Shown here one piece after another: positions 8,501 through 16,173 of a stretch of 64,000 nucleotides of DNA. This DNA is from Lentisphaerae bacterium ADurb.Bin242 (GTDB lineage Bacteria > Verrucomicrobiota > Lentisphaeria > Victivallales > UBA1829). Positions within the stretch are counted from its first letter, which is position 1. Every line of letters begins with the position of its first letter. Under the pieces are notes generated by a model that searched no databases, was not told the DNA's origin, and saw only the letters and a list, made by a program, of their open reading frames with translations. The translations under genes were made by a program, and so were the position numbers. The stretch lies in assembly GCA_002069785.1 (NCBI GenBank), contig MWCA01000008.1, forward strand, positions 21,825 through 85,824, in the 5' to 3' direction.

Positions 8501-10604
8501 AAAGGGGCGTCGTATCATGGAAGGCGATGTCCAGTTCGTCGGCTTTCCCGGTTTCGATTTTGCTCCATTGTTCCTTGAAGGATTTCAGGTCGTTGGGATG
8601 GACGATTTTCTCGAAGGGAGGAAGCTTGGAATCGCCGGAACAGGGCCAGATCCGGGTATCCGCCAGAGACACGGCTTCCCGGGTGGTCCGGTCGTAAAGG
8701 AAGTATCCCAGATGCGCGATGGAGGCGGCATATTGAAGCGTCTGGAGGGTGAAGCCGATCTGTTCGTTCTGTTTGAATTCGCTGGTGATGTCGCGAAAGA
8801 CAATGACGGTTCCGGAGCGTTGCCCCTCCGGTTCGTCCAGCGGTGAAACGTTGATGGAGATATTCCGGGACAGACCGTTTCGCGCCAGCAGAAGAGGCGG
8901 CTCCTTGACCCCGGGACTCCCGTCCGGCTCCAGGATGGCTTCGGCGGGCGACGCCATGGGAAGGTGATCGATGGAGCTGACCAGACGGAAAATATCATCC
9001 AGCGGTTTTCCAAGCGCCTCCTCCGAAGAGAATCCGGTCAGATGCTGCGCCACGGGATTGATCAGGGTGACGTTTCCGTTCGGATCGGTGGCGATCAGCC
9101 CCTCTCCGATGGACTGAAGAAGGATTCTCTGGCGCTCCATCAGCGCGGATTGCGCTTTCCGGGCGTCCTGGAGTTCGGAGTTGTCGTGGGAAACCAGAAT
9201 CACGGCGTCCGTTCCGTAAATATGCCTCGGCAGAAGAGAAATGGTCATGGAGCGCTTGGTCAGCTCTTTCTCATATTCGAACGCCCGTGCGTTTCCGGTG
9301 CGGAAACACTCCTCCACATAGCGGGAAACCTTCTCATAGTCGATCTCCGGATAATCCCGGAGGAACCGGATCTCTCCCAATATGCCTTCCGGCAAATCGC
9401 TTGCATACAGGAACAGGACTTTCTCCTTCCGGTCCAGCACGGTAATCCGCACCGGAAGGGCTTTGTAGAAAGCCATTGTCTTCCGGGTGAAGCGATGAAT
9501 CATCCACAAATATCCGCCGCTGAAAAGGAGCAGCAGGGCCAGGAAGGCGACACCGAAAAGCACCGTCCGGGGATGCGTTTCGAGAATGGTTTTCGGCGCA
9601 TTGACAAGGACCGCGCCGGGCGGAAGGTCCTGGAGGGAAAGCCCGTTTTCCATCAGGGCGCGGCAGTCGTAAACAGCCTCGACGGTCCCCCGGATCACGG
9701 GCACCCGGTCCGCGGACCCGTTCCGGAAAACCGCGGCGACCTGGCGCATGGTCTCGCGGCCGTGGGTGGACCCGCGTGTCATGTATCCGCCGAGGGAACC
9801 GTAGCCGAGTGTCTGGCTGGTCAGGGAAAAGAAAGGACACGGCGCATACTCTTTCAGGTCGAGCGCAAGCGCGGTCATGGAACCGTAGCCTTCCTTGTAC
9901 ACGTGCAGACGCGGCAGCAGGACCAGGAAGGAATCGGCCGGCAGGTCTTTGAGTTTGCTCCGGATCTGCGGGAGAGACGTGTCTTTGTTGCTGATAAAGC
10001 TGAACTTGACGGGAAATTCCTGATTTTTCAGGAGTTTTTCCCGGATCGCGGCCTCCTGCCTCTCGCCCCGGGGCGAGGAGTCGGTCAGAAGGACGATCTC
10101 CTTCGTGTCGGGCATCAGTCGCAGCCCGACGCGAATGGTGGATTCCAGGTCATATTCCTGCGTCACACCGGTCATATTCTTATATTTCGCCCGGAGCGCA
10201 TGCGAATAGTTTTCATACCCGCAGAAAATGAAAGGGACATTCTCCGGCTTGGAGGCATAATTTTCCAGCACTAGGTCCACCGCGTCATCGTCCGCGGCAA
10301 TGATCAGATCATAAAATCCTCCCCGGATCTTTTCCAGATACGGCTTGAACTGCTCCCGGCTGGCGGAGGCGTTCGCCATCCGCCACGAATCCAGAGCCAG
10401 GAGATCCATGATGCACGGTTCGGGATATTTGCGGATTCCTTCGGAGATCTCATTGGTCAGGTCGGCCGTCCACGGCTGCCCCAGATGGTAGGAAACGATC
10501 AGCAGAATCTTTTTGGATGCATGGGATTTAGCGGCGCCCTCGACTGAAATGCACATGGCGAACGTCATGCTGAAAAAGAGACTCATCCCTATGATTAAGC
10601 GCAT
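5544..10604 (-). CDS. Hybrid sensor histidine kinase with ABC-substrate-like periplasmic domain, multiple PAS, GAF and receiver
   Basis: About 1686 residues. The chosen ATG (complement of 10602-10604) has AGGAT upstream and begins a clear signal sequence (MRLIIGMSLFFSMTFAMC); a start 90 bp further up would lie at the -35 box. Order: periplasmic domain (about 30-330) resembling ABC-type sugar/aromatic substrate-binding sensors; one membrane helix (about 346-368); several PAS/PAC modules; a GAF domain (CDRAWFACYAGE region); HisKA with phospho-acceptor His near 1320 (FLATMSHELRTPLNAV); HATPase with N-box near 1433 and G-boxes (DTGCG, GTGTGLGLPIS); receiver from about 1565 with phospho-Asp near 1616 (FVFTDVRMPEMSG). 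The terminal receiver implies a downstream Hpt partner; the Hpt protein at 52573-52884 is a candidate by inference only. Confidence 0.92.
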   Translation of the reverse strand: MRLIIGMSLFFSMTFAMCISVEGAAKSHASKKILLIVSYHLGQPWTADLTNEISEGIRKYPEPCIMDLLALDSWRMANASASREQFKPYLEKIRGGFYDLIIAADDDAVDLVLENYASKPENVPFIFCGYENYSHALRAKYKNMTGVTQEYDLESTIRVGLRLMPDTKEIVLLTDSSPRGERQEAAIREKLLKNQEFPVKFSFISNKDTSLPQIRSKLKDLPADSFLVLLPRLHVYKEGYGSMTALALDLKEYAPCPFFSLTSQTLGYGSLGGYMTRGSTHGRETMRQVAAVFRNGSADRVPVIRGTVEAVYDCRALMENGLSLQDLPPGAVLVNAPKTILETHPRTVLFGVAFLALLLLFSGGYLWMIHRFTRKTMAFYKALPVRITVLDRKEKVLFLYASDLPEGILGEIRFLRDYPEIDYEKVSRYVEECFRTGNARAFEYEKELTKRSMTISLLPRHIYGTDAVILVSHDNSELQDARKAQSALMERQRILLQSIGEGLIATDPNGNVTLINPVAQHLTGFSSEEALGKPLDDIFRLVSSIDHLPMASPAEAILEPDGSPGVKEPPLLLARNGLSRNISINVSPLDEPEGQRSGTVIVFRDITSEFKQNEQIGFTLQTLQYAASIAHLGYFLYDRTTREAVSLADTRIWPCSGDSKLPPFEKIVHPNDLKSFKEQWSKIETGKADELDIAFHDTTPLSPHYLKMRVVSLRNKKEGDGEIHSRFLGIVQDISEITLGEQKYVETNSLLHSMLDDFPSPIYIRDVDNDFRLLLVNRSFCQFFGGTPEQFIGRTDEENFSPAEAKMFREHNRMGLENGSFSGIVECMTGKDGQTHYMLTNKSVFRRSNGQRLLIGISTDVTEHEKIKQREIQTRVILQAVFDNIPEGIQLKDPNDHFRSLMWNKALLQKTGLSETDVLGKTDSEILKSPELLEMVRKQDVMAMRGEFTEPVTYTCATAGGGSVTFRVTKMPIHLDNGKQLLFAVYTDVTKELKYENEREQMIRQLNHYVNNEHIINKCLSKIVFEDRFEVNLKTILTAIAEHLHCDRAWFACYAGENSSLNLFYERCGETVPSFKTVLSTETVNQFLFWRRSFEENNLLVLPDISNSPYAVPLRSIGAKSMICAPVLLKNGLFGILGMEFLRKEHEFSETDEHIMVSAARMVAISREHEQYRNEMLLAHEEKHMIFDNVEIPIWLYDNNGVLLSVNPAVVRISGRPEEEILASPCSDFGCGVISSSVACPVMEALREQKSIRREFSDRGHDYIITAKPVFSTEGKLIFVVKTAFDVTEINATRKQLEETLAKAQAADHAKSIFLATMSHELRTPLNAVIGFSELLQDETILPGDRHEYLHAIHISGTSLLNLINDILDLSKLEAGQFNLVLQKANLMELCREILAIFSVRAAERNTILRLKLPKKMPLFYIDIQRLRQVLFNLIGNAVKFTDHGSITLSADFQQTDSSHGKLVIGVADTGCGVKEELRETIFEPFIQKNSRSPVPRENRGTGTGLGLPISRRLVERMGGRLELESTVGAGSTFTITLDNIEFITVPVPEAPKLLSTDTCSDLRMLSVLLIDDVSSNLQVMEAMMKKIGCKCVAVSSGKQALEELKTFTPDFVFTDVRMPEMSGAELASRIRATPACSATKIIAVTADVEMNHTFDSSVFDSFLLKPVSLDKLKALMRIFPCLCRF

Positions 10605-10665
10605 AATACATCCTGATTGACTTGGATTCATGGCACCGCAGACAATGCCGCACAAAATAATTATT

Positions 10666-10694
10666 ATAATATCCGTGGAAGTCGCAAAAATCAA
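10666..10694 (-). promoter_or_regulatory. Promoter of the hybrid kinase gene
   Basis: Minus-strand TTGATT (10689-10694) and TATTAT (10666-10671), 17-bp spacing. Transcription would start near 10659, which excludes an upstream start at 10694 and supports the start at 10604. Confidence 0.7.
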
Positions 10695-10825
10695 GGCACT
10701 TGCAAAAAAATTTCATCGAAAGAAGCCGGAAACCGTTGTTCCACGCCCGGTAAAACGCCTCCGGAATACCGGAACGCATGGTTCGGAAGATTCCGTTCCG
10801 GCGGGAAAAGGCGAATATCTGTTCG

Positions 10826-11536
10826 TTACTCCGGGGCGTTCGGATCGTAGAGGATGTGGGAACAGTTGTCGCAGAAGATCAGCTCCCCTTTTTTCGCCTG
10901 GTTGCTCAGCTGCGGAGTCACTTTCAGCAGACAGTGGGAGCAGGAACCGTTGGCGATCGGGACGACCGGTTTTCCTTTGTCCTTCTCGAGGATATGGCGG
11001 TAGGCATTCAGCACGTTGAGCTCGACCACTTTGATGAAGTTCTTTTTGGCGTCCTTGATTTCCAGGACTTCTTTCTTGATCGTTTCCACCAGTTCGTCGA
11101 AATCGGCCAGTTCGGCTTTCGTCTGCCGTTCGGCGGCAATGTATTCGCGTTCGGTCTCGGCGAGCCTTTTTTTAGCCGCATCGATCCGGTCGATCAGCTC
11201 GATCTCCTCCGTTTCCAGATCGGAGATTTTGGCGCGGGTGGCTTCGATGTCCGCCATCATGGCCTGATATTCGGCATTCTTCTTGACCATCGCCGACTGG
11301 GTTTGCGTCTTGCGGTTCTTTTCGTTCAGGTCGGCAATGGCGGCTTCGAGCTTCTTACAGGCGATTTCCAGCTTCGAGAATTCCTCCCGGGCGGCTTTCA
11401 CGGCCTCGGAAGCTTCCAGCAGTTCATCCCGCAGACGGGCGCGTTCCTGCGGGATGGTGCGGTATTTGATTTCGAGGTCGCGCATGCGCATATCATACTG
11501 CTGCACCGTAAGAATGTCGGAAACCCATTTTTTCAT
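10826..11536 (-). CDS. Coiled-coil protein with C-terminal C4 zinc ribbon
   Basis: A 236-residue soluble protein. Residues about 15-180 form a long helical hairpin/coiled coil rich in Glu, Lys, Ala and Arg; the C-terminus has a four-Cys zinc ribbon (C199/C202 in CSHC, C222/C225 in CDNC). This is the layout of the CT398/zf-RING_7 family found widely in bacteria, linked in Chlamydia to secretion and sigma-54-related interactions; the role here is unknown. The start overlaps the stop of the upstream SGNH hydrolase gene by 4 bp, so the two are translationally coupled. Confidence 0.85.
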   Translation of the reverse strand: MKKWVSDILTVQQYDMRMRDLEIKYRTIPQERARLRDELLEASEAVKAAREEFSKLEIACKKLEAAIADLNEKNRKTQTQSAMVKKNAEYQAMMADIEATRAKISDLETEEIELIDRIDAAKKRLAETEREYIAAERQTKAELADFDELVETIKKEVLEIKDAKKNFIKVVELNVLNAYRHILEKDKGKPVVPIANGSCSHCLLKVTPQLSNQAKKGELIFCDNCSHILYDPNAPE

Positions 11537-12642
11537 TGTGTTCTGTTCCTTTCAGCGGCGTTTTTCAGAGCCTGGGCAAGAATGGGAAGCGTATGTTTGT
11601 ACATCCGGTAGAAGCCCAGGTCGTTGGGATGGCAGCCGTCCACCGTGCATGCGTCGCGCATTTTGTTCCCGAACAGGATTGAGCCGTCGACGAAATACAC
11701 ATTCCGGTCGCCGGCCTTCACGGCGTTTTCATACGTCGAATGGATGATCTTCCGGCGGCGGACATCCGGTTCGGTTCCGTAGAAGTCGCATTTGGAAAGG
11801 AAGATCACGGGAAGCTCCGGCAGGGCGTCCCGGATGATCCGGAAAAAGACTTCATGGGTGTTTTGAAGATGTTCCGGAGACGGGGCATTGTGGTCGTAAT
11901 CCATCACAAATGCGGAGAGCTTGAGTCCGGCAATGGCGCGCGCCACGGCCGGCTCCCCCCTGCCGGAGCCGGAGAAGCCCAGATTGATCTGCGGGGCGTC
12001 CACCTTGCGGCAGAGCATGGATGTGTAGGCATTCCCCGGACGGGACGCGCATCCCCCCTGGGTGATGGACGAGCCGTAGAACAAGACCGGGTCCTCCACC
12101 TTGCGGGAGAACGGCGGAAGAAGCGAAGAGCCTTCCTTGAGCCCGATCTCCACGGACTCCACGCCTCCATACAGGGGAAAATTGATGAGCCATTCGCAAA
12201 GTCTTTTTTCCGGATTGATTCCGATCAGGGCGCAGGCATCGGCCTGTCCCGGGTTGGGTTGAAGCGTCTTGTTGTAAACAAGCTCGCTCCCCTGGAGCTT
12301 CCGGTAGGAATCGAAGCCGCAGCTCCCCGCGCGCGGCATGTGGTTCATGTCGCATCCGTAGGCCAGTTTCGCCCGGAGCATGAGTTCCGGGGAATCGGAA
12401 CGGAAGCGGACGCAGACTCCGGACGTGTGGTTGCAGAGGGTCAGAGCCCCTTCATTCACATCTTTCGCAGTCAGGCTTTTCGGAAGCCGGTAGAACGCCT
12501 GTTTGTTTTCCAGGAACCAGGGCAGTCCTTCCAGCGAGAACGGCGCACATTGGACATTGGAGTAGACGAAGCCGTTTTCATCCGCTTTCTGCGCGGCGAA
12601 GTTCTTGTCGATCTGGGTGATGTCAGTTGCCTGTTTATTCAT
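11533..12642 (-). CDS. SGNH/GDSL-type hydrolase
   Basis: A 369-residue cytoplasmic protein with an N-terminal beta-rich domain (about 1-160) and a C-terminal SGNH hydrolase domain. The nucleophile block is VLFYGSSITQGG, followed by the Gly/Asn-type blocks (NLGFSGSGRG, MDYDHNAP) and the catalytic Asp-His block VDGCHPNDLGF. The family removes acyl groups, often acetyl, from carbohydrates. I place the start at the ATG at 12642, with GGGAG 10 bp upstream, rather than the TTG three codons earlier. No signal peptide is visible. Confidence 0.85.
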   Translation of the reverse strand: MNKQATDITQIDKNFAAQKADENGFVYSNVQCAPFSLEGLPWFLENKQAFYRLPKSLTAKDVNEGALTLCNHTSGVCVRFRSDSPELMLRAKLAYGCDMNHMPRAGSCGFDSYRKLQGSELVYNKTLQPNPGQADACALIGINPEKRLCEWLINFPLYGGVESVEIGLKEGSSLLPPFSRKVEDPVLFYGSSITQGGCASRPGNAYTSMLCRKVDAPQINLGFSGSGRGEPAVARAIAGLKLSAFVMDYDHNAPSPEHLQNTHEVFFRIIRDALPELPVIFLSKCDFYGTEPDVRRRKIIHSTYENAVKAGDRNVYFVDGSILFGNKMRDACTVDGCHPNDLGFYRMYKHTLPILAQALKNAAERNRTQ

Positions 12643-12680
12643 GAATTCCAAACTCCCGGTGAAATTGATATTTCCGGAAA

Positions 12681-12709
12681 AGTATACCTTTGAATTCCGA
12701 AGAAAGCAA
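12681..12709 (-). promoter_or_regulatory. Promoter of the SGNH hydrolase / zinc-ribbon operon
   Basis: Minus-strand TTGCTT (12704-12709) and TATACT (12681-12686), 17-bp spacing, 38 bp before the ATG. Confidence 0.65.
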
Positions 12710-12820
12710 GCAGGGAACAGGAAAAAACAGGAATTTATTCACAACCGGGCCGAAACCGGAACGGGCATCTTTTTACGGACGTCCCATCCGTTCTTATCGT
12801 CCAAAAACTCTTTTTCCTGC

Positions 12821-12849
12821 TTGAATTAAAAGGTTTATCATGGTATGTT
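12821..12849 (+). promoter_or_regulatory. Promoter of the aminotransferase / nadE operon
   Basis: Plus-strand TTGAAT (12821-12826) and TATGTT (12844-12849) with 17-bp spacing, divergent from the SGNH promoter. Confidence 0.6.
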
Positions 12850-12900
12850 ACTGGTAAAATTATTTCATGAAAAATGACAGCAGGAAAATGTGGTATTGCT

Positions 12901-14019
12901 ATGATTCCGTTCATTGATTTGAAAAAGCAGTACCGCCGCATCGAAAAAGACGTCGATCTGGCGGTGAAAAAAGTATTCGAGCACGGACAATACATTCTGG
13001 GGCCCGAAGTGGCCGAACTGGAAAAACAGCTCGCGTCCATGGCCGGGACCCGCTATTGCCTGGCCTGTTCCAGCGGCACAGACGCCCTCCTGATGGCACT
13101 GATGGCGATGAACGTGAAACCCGGCGACGCCGTTTTCACCACTCCGTTCACCTTTTTCGCCACTGTCGAAATGGTCGCACTGACCGGCGCCACGCCGGTT
13201 TTCGCCGACATCGATCCGGACACCTACAACCTCGATCCATCCAAATTGCGCGAAACCATCCGGAAGGTCAAGGCGAAAGGAAAACTGAACCCGAAGGCGA
13301 TCCTCGTCGTGGACATCTTCGGGCAGAGCGCCGACTACGAAGCCATCCACGCCGTCGCGAAGGAGTTCGGCCTGCCGGTCATCGAAGACGGCGCACAGGC
13401 CATGGGAGCCACCTATAAAGGACGTCGCGTTCCCTCTTTCGGACTTATCGGCTGCACCAGCTTTTTCCCGGCCAAGCCGCTGGGCTGTTACGGCGACGGC
13501 GGCGCGGTCTTCACCGATGACAAGGAGCTGTACGATAAACTCTTCTCCATCCTCGTCCACGGGCGCGGCAGCGACAAATACGATAATGTCTGCATCGGGC
13601 TCAACGCGCGCCTCGACACGGTGCAGGCGGCGGTGCTTCTCCAGAAACTGAAGATCTTCCCGGAGGAAATCGAACTGCGCCAGAAAGTGGCGTCCGGCTA
13701 CAACCGGGTTTTGAAAGACCTCGTCAAGACGCCGTCCGTCTGTAAGGACTGCGTTTCCGTCTGGGCTCAATACTGCGTCTGCTCCGACCGCTTCGAGGCC
13801 ATTCAGGCGGCCCTCCGTGAAAACGACATTCCCACCGCCCGGTATTATCCGATCCCCATGCACCTTCTCAAGGCGCTGAATTATCTCGGCTATCAAAAAG
13901 GCGACATGCCCGTGGCGGAAAAAGTCTCGGGCCATGTTTTCGCGCTCCCCATGCATCCCTATCTGGAAGGCGATGTCATCGAAAAGATCGGGAAAGTGGT
14001 CCGTTCCGTTGTAAAATAA
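12901..14019 (+). CDS. DegT/DnrJ/EryC1/StrS-family sugar aminotransferase
   Basis: A PLP-dependent enzyme of about 372 residues that would aminate a nucleotide-linked keto-sugar. Family landmarks are IPFIDLKKQYRRI at the N-terminus, the cofactor-binding CSSGTDALLMAL loop, DGAQAMGA and the PLP-lysine block around residue 190 (SFFPAKPLGCYGDGGA). The sequence most resembles WbpE-type enzymes making 3-amino sugars for surface polysaccharides. The start at 12901 is chosen because the family begins at MIPFIDLKKQY; an ATG nine codons earlier is also open, and the ribosome site (AGGA) is rather far from 12901. It is followed after 27 bp by nadE. A role in supplying an aminosugar to the polysaccharide locus is inference. 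Confidence 0.9.
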   Translation: MIPFIDLKKQYRRIEKDVDLAVKKVFEHGQYILGPEVAELEKQLASMAGTRYCLACSSGTDALLMALMAMNVKPGDAVFTTPFTFFATVEMVALTGATPVFADIDPDTYNLDPSKLRETIRKVKAKGKLNPKAILVVDIFGQSADYEAIHAVAKEFGLPVIEDGAQAMGATYKGRRVPSFGLIGCTSFFPAKPLGCYGDGGAVFTDDKELYDKLFSILVHGRGSDKYDNVCIGLNARLDTVQAAVLLQKLKIFPEEIELRQKVASGYNRVLKDLVKTPSVCKDCVSVWAQYCVCSDRFEAIQAALRENDIPTARYYPIPMHLLKALNYLGYQKGDMPVAEKVSGHVFALPMHPYLEGDVIEKIGKVVRSVVK

Positions 14020-14046
14020 CCCTTTGCGGAAAATCAGGGAGGCGTT

Positions 14047-15963
14047 ATGTTCGGATTCTACAGGATTGCTTCTTGCGTTCCGGAACTCCGCGTCGCGGAC
14101 GTTCTCTTCAATCTGGAACGGATTCTCTCTCTTGCGCGGGAGGCTTCCGCGCGGAACGCTTCCGTGATCCTGTTCCCGGAGCTTTCCCTCAGCGCCTATT
14201 CCTGCGGCGACCTCTTCCACAACGGGACTCTGCTCGAAGCGGCCGAACGCGCCGCGGAGAAGCTGGCCGCCGCCACCGCGGAACTCTCCTCCGTGATTGT
14301 CGCCGGAGCCCCGGTCCGTCACCGGGACCGCCTTTACAACGCGGCGCTGGTTTTCACGCAGGGAAAAATCGCCGGGATCATCCCCAAGACCCATCTCCCG
14401 AACTATCGGGAGTTCTATGAAAAACGCTATTTCTCTTCCGGCTTCGGAATCCGCGGTGAAACCGTCGATTTCGCCGGACAGAAGGGCGTTCCGTTCGGCA
14501 CGGACCTGATTTTCGACGCCGGACCCGAACTGAAAATCGGCGTGGAAATCTGCGAAGACATGTGGTGCACGATTCCGCCCAGTTCCTATCTGGCGCTCAA
14601 TTCCGCCACGCTCCTGCTGAACCTTTCCGCCAGCAACGAACTGGTCGGCAAGGCCGAATACCGGCGGGACCTCGTCAGCGGGCAGAGCGCCCGCTGCGTC
14701 GCGGCATACGCCTATGTATCGGCCGGAGTCCATGAATCCACCATGGACACGGTCTGTGGCGGACACTGCATCGTGGCTGAAAACGGCGCCCTGCTGCTCG
14801 ATTCGGAACGTTTCGAGCGGAAAAGCAAAGTCTTTTACACGGACGTCGACCTGGCCCGCATCCGCGCCGCGCGGCTCTCCGAAAGCTCCTATGCGGACAG
14901 CGCCGCCACGAACCCGGTCCGGGATGTCCGGATCGTTCCCGTTCCGGCTCCCGCCGTTCCGGACGACATTCAACGCAATCTGACCCGGTTTCCGTTCGTC
15001 CCGTCCTCGGACGCGGACCGCGAAAGACGCTGCCGGGAGATCTTTTCCATTCAGTCGGCCGGACTGGCCAAACGTGTGGAGCACACTCACATAAAAACGC
15101 TGGTCGTCGGCATTTCCGGCGGACTGGATTCCACGCTCGCCCTGCTGGTCTGCGCCAACACCATGAAACTGCTGAACCGTCCGGCATCCGACATCCTTGC
15201 CGTCACCATGCCCGGCTTCGGCACCACCGACCGCACCTACCGCAACGCGGTCGCCCTCTGCCGCCAACTGGGAACGACGTTCCGGGAAATCAGCATCAAG
15301 GACGCCTGCCTGGAACATTTCCGTTCCATCGGACACGACGGAAAAACGCACGACGTGACCTATGAAAACGCCCAGGCGCGCGAACGCACGCAGATTCTCA
15401 TGGACCTCGCCAACAAGGAAGACGGAATCGTCGTCGGGACCGGCGACCTCTCCGAAATCGCAATGGGCTGGTGCACCTACAACGGCGATCATATCTCCAT
15501 GTATGCCGTCAACTGTTCCATTCCCAAAACGCTGATCCGCTATCTCATCGCCTACGTGGGCGACCATTCGGAGGAAGCGGTCCGGACCATTCTTCAGGAC
15601 GTCATTCAGACGCCGGTCAGCCCCGAGCTTCTCCCCGCCGCGGAAGACGGCTCGATCTGCCAGAAGACCGAAGACATCATCGGCCCGTACGAAATCCACG
15701 ATTTCTTCCTGTATCATTTCCTCAAATACGGCGCGGAACCGGGCAAACTCCTGTTCCTGGCAAAGCTCGCGTTCGGAAGCGATTATCCCGAGGAAAAATT
15801 GAAAACCTATCTGGCGACCTTCCTCCGGCGGTTCTTCTCCCAGCAGTTCAAACGGAGCTGCTCCACCGACGGCCCCAAGGTCGGGACCATCAACCTTTCG
15901 CCGCGCGGCGACTGGCGCATGCCGTCCGACGCCTCGCCCGAAATCTGGGAAGCCCTGCTCTGA
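14047..15963 (+). CDS. nadE: Glutamine-dependent NAD(+) synthetase
   Basis: A 638-residue enzyme converting deamido-NAD to NAD using glutamine as nitrogen donor. The N-terminal nitrilase-like glutaminase domain shows its triad: Glu in [10 protein letters not shown] (about 44), Lys in [14 protein letters not shown] (about 115) and Cys in [10 protein letters not shown] (about 169). The C-terminal synthetase domain has the PP-loop [12 protein letters not shown] (about 356) and the [19 protein letters not shown] substrate region. A GGGAGG site lies 4 bp before the ATG. Length and domain order match the bacterial two-domain form. Confidence 0.96.
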   Translation: MFGFYRIASCVPELRVADVLFNLERILSLAREASARNASVILFPELSLSAYSCGDLFHNGTLLEAAERAAEKLAAATAELSSVIVAGAPVRHRDRLYNAALVFTQGKIAGIIPKTHLPNYREFYEKRYFSSGFGIRGETVDFAGQKGVPFGTDLIFDAGPELKIGVEICEDMWCTIPPSSYLALNSATLLLNLSASNELVGKAEYRRDLVSGQSARCVAAYAYVSAGVHESTMDTVCGGHCIVAENGALLLDSERFERKSKVFYTDVDLARIRAARLSESSYADSAATNPVRDVRIVPVPAPAVPDDIQRNLTRFPFVPSSDADRERRCREIFSIQSAGLAKRVEHTHIKTLVVGISGGLDSTLALLVCANTMKLLNRPASDILAVTMPGFGTTDRTYRNAVALCRQLGTTFREISIKDACLEHFRSIGHDGKTHDVTYENAQARERTQILMDLANKEDGIVVGTGDLSEIAMGWCTYNGDHISMYAVNCSIPKTLIRYLIAYVGDHSEEAVRTILQDVIQTPVSPELLPAAEDGSICQKTEDIIGPYEIHDFFLYHFLKYGAEPGKLLFLAKLAFGSDYPEEKLKTYLATFLRRFFSQQFKRSCSTDGPKVGTINLSPRGDWRMPSDASPEIWEALL

Positions 15964-15990
15964 GCCGGGAGGACTCAAGATCGGGAACGC

Positions 15991-16075
15991 GGAGAAAAGG
16001 AAACCTTTCAAGAAAGGTTCTCCCTTTCCCAAGATTTCTGTCTCGTATTTTATTGCGCCATGCGCGATAAAATAC
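15991..16075. repeat. Two successive intergenic hairpins after nadE
   Basis: The first inverted repeat (15991-16023) pairs GGAGAA with TTCTCC around a core AACCTTT-CAAG-AAAGGTT. The second (16045-16075) has 14-nt arms (GTATTTTATTGCGC and GCGCGATAAAATAC, one G.T pair) around CAT, flanked by CCAAG/CTTGG. Neither is followed by a proper T-run, so they look like REP-type palindromes or mRNA-stabilising structures more than plain terminators. Confidence 0.6.
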
Positions 16076-16107
16076 AACTTGGAAGTTTTTGGAAAATGAT
16101 GGAGGGT

Positions 16108-16156
16108 CCGGGAGGAAGAAAAAAGCTTTTTTCAAAAAGGTTTTTCTTCCTCCCGG
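16108..16156. terminator. Long hairpin between convergent nadE and pheT
   Basis: Perfect 16-bp arms CCGGGAGGAAGAAAAA (16108-16123) and its complement (16141-16156), with a loop that can itself pair (CTTTTT/AAAAAG). It lies 18 bp beyond the pheT stop and would serve transcripts arriving from either side. Confidence 0.6.
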
Positions 16157-16173
16157 GAATTTCTTCGCAATGC

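Noticed and set aside
10605..10694. Longer N-terminus of the hybrid kinase starting at 10694
   Set aside because: The extra 30 codons overlap the promoter; the signal peptide and ribosome site fit the ATG at 10604.
12865..16077. Very long open frame antisense to the aminotransferase and nadE
   Set aside because: Long antisense frames are common in GC-rich coding DNA; the plus-strand genes are unmistakable and the antisense product is low-complexity.
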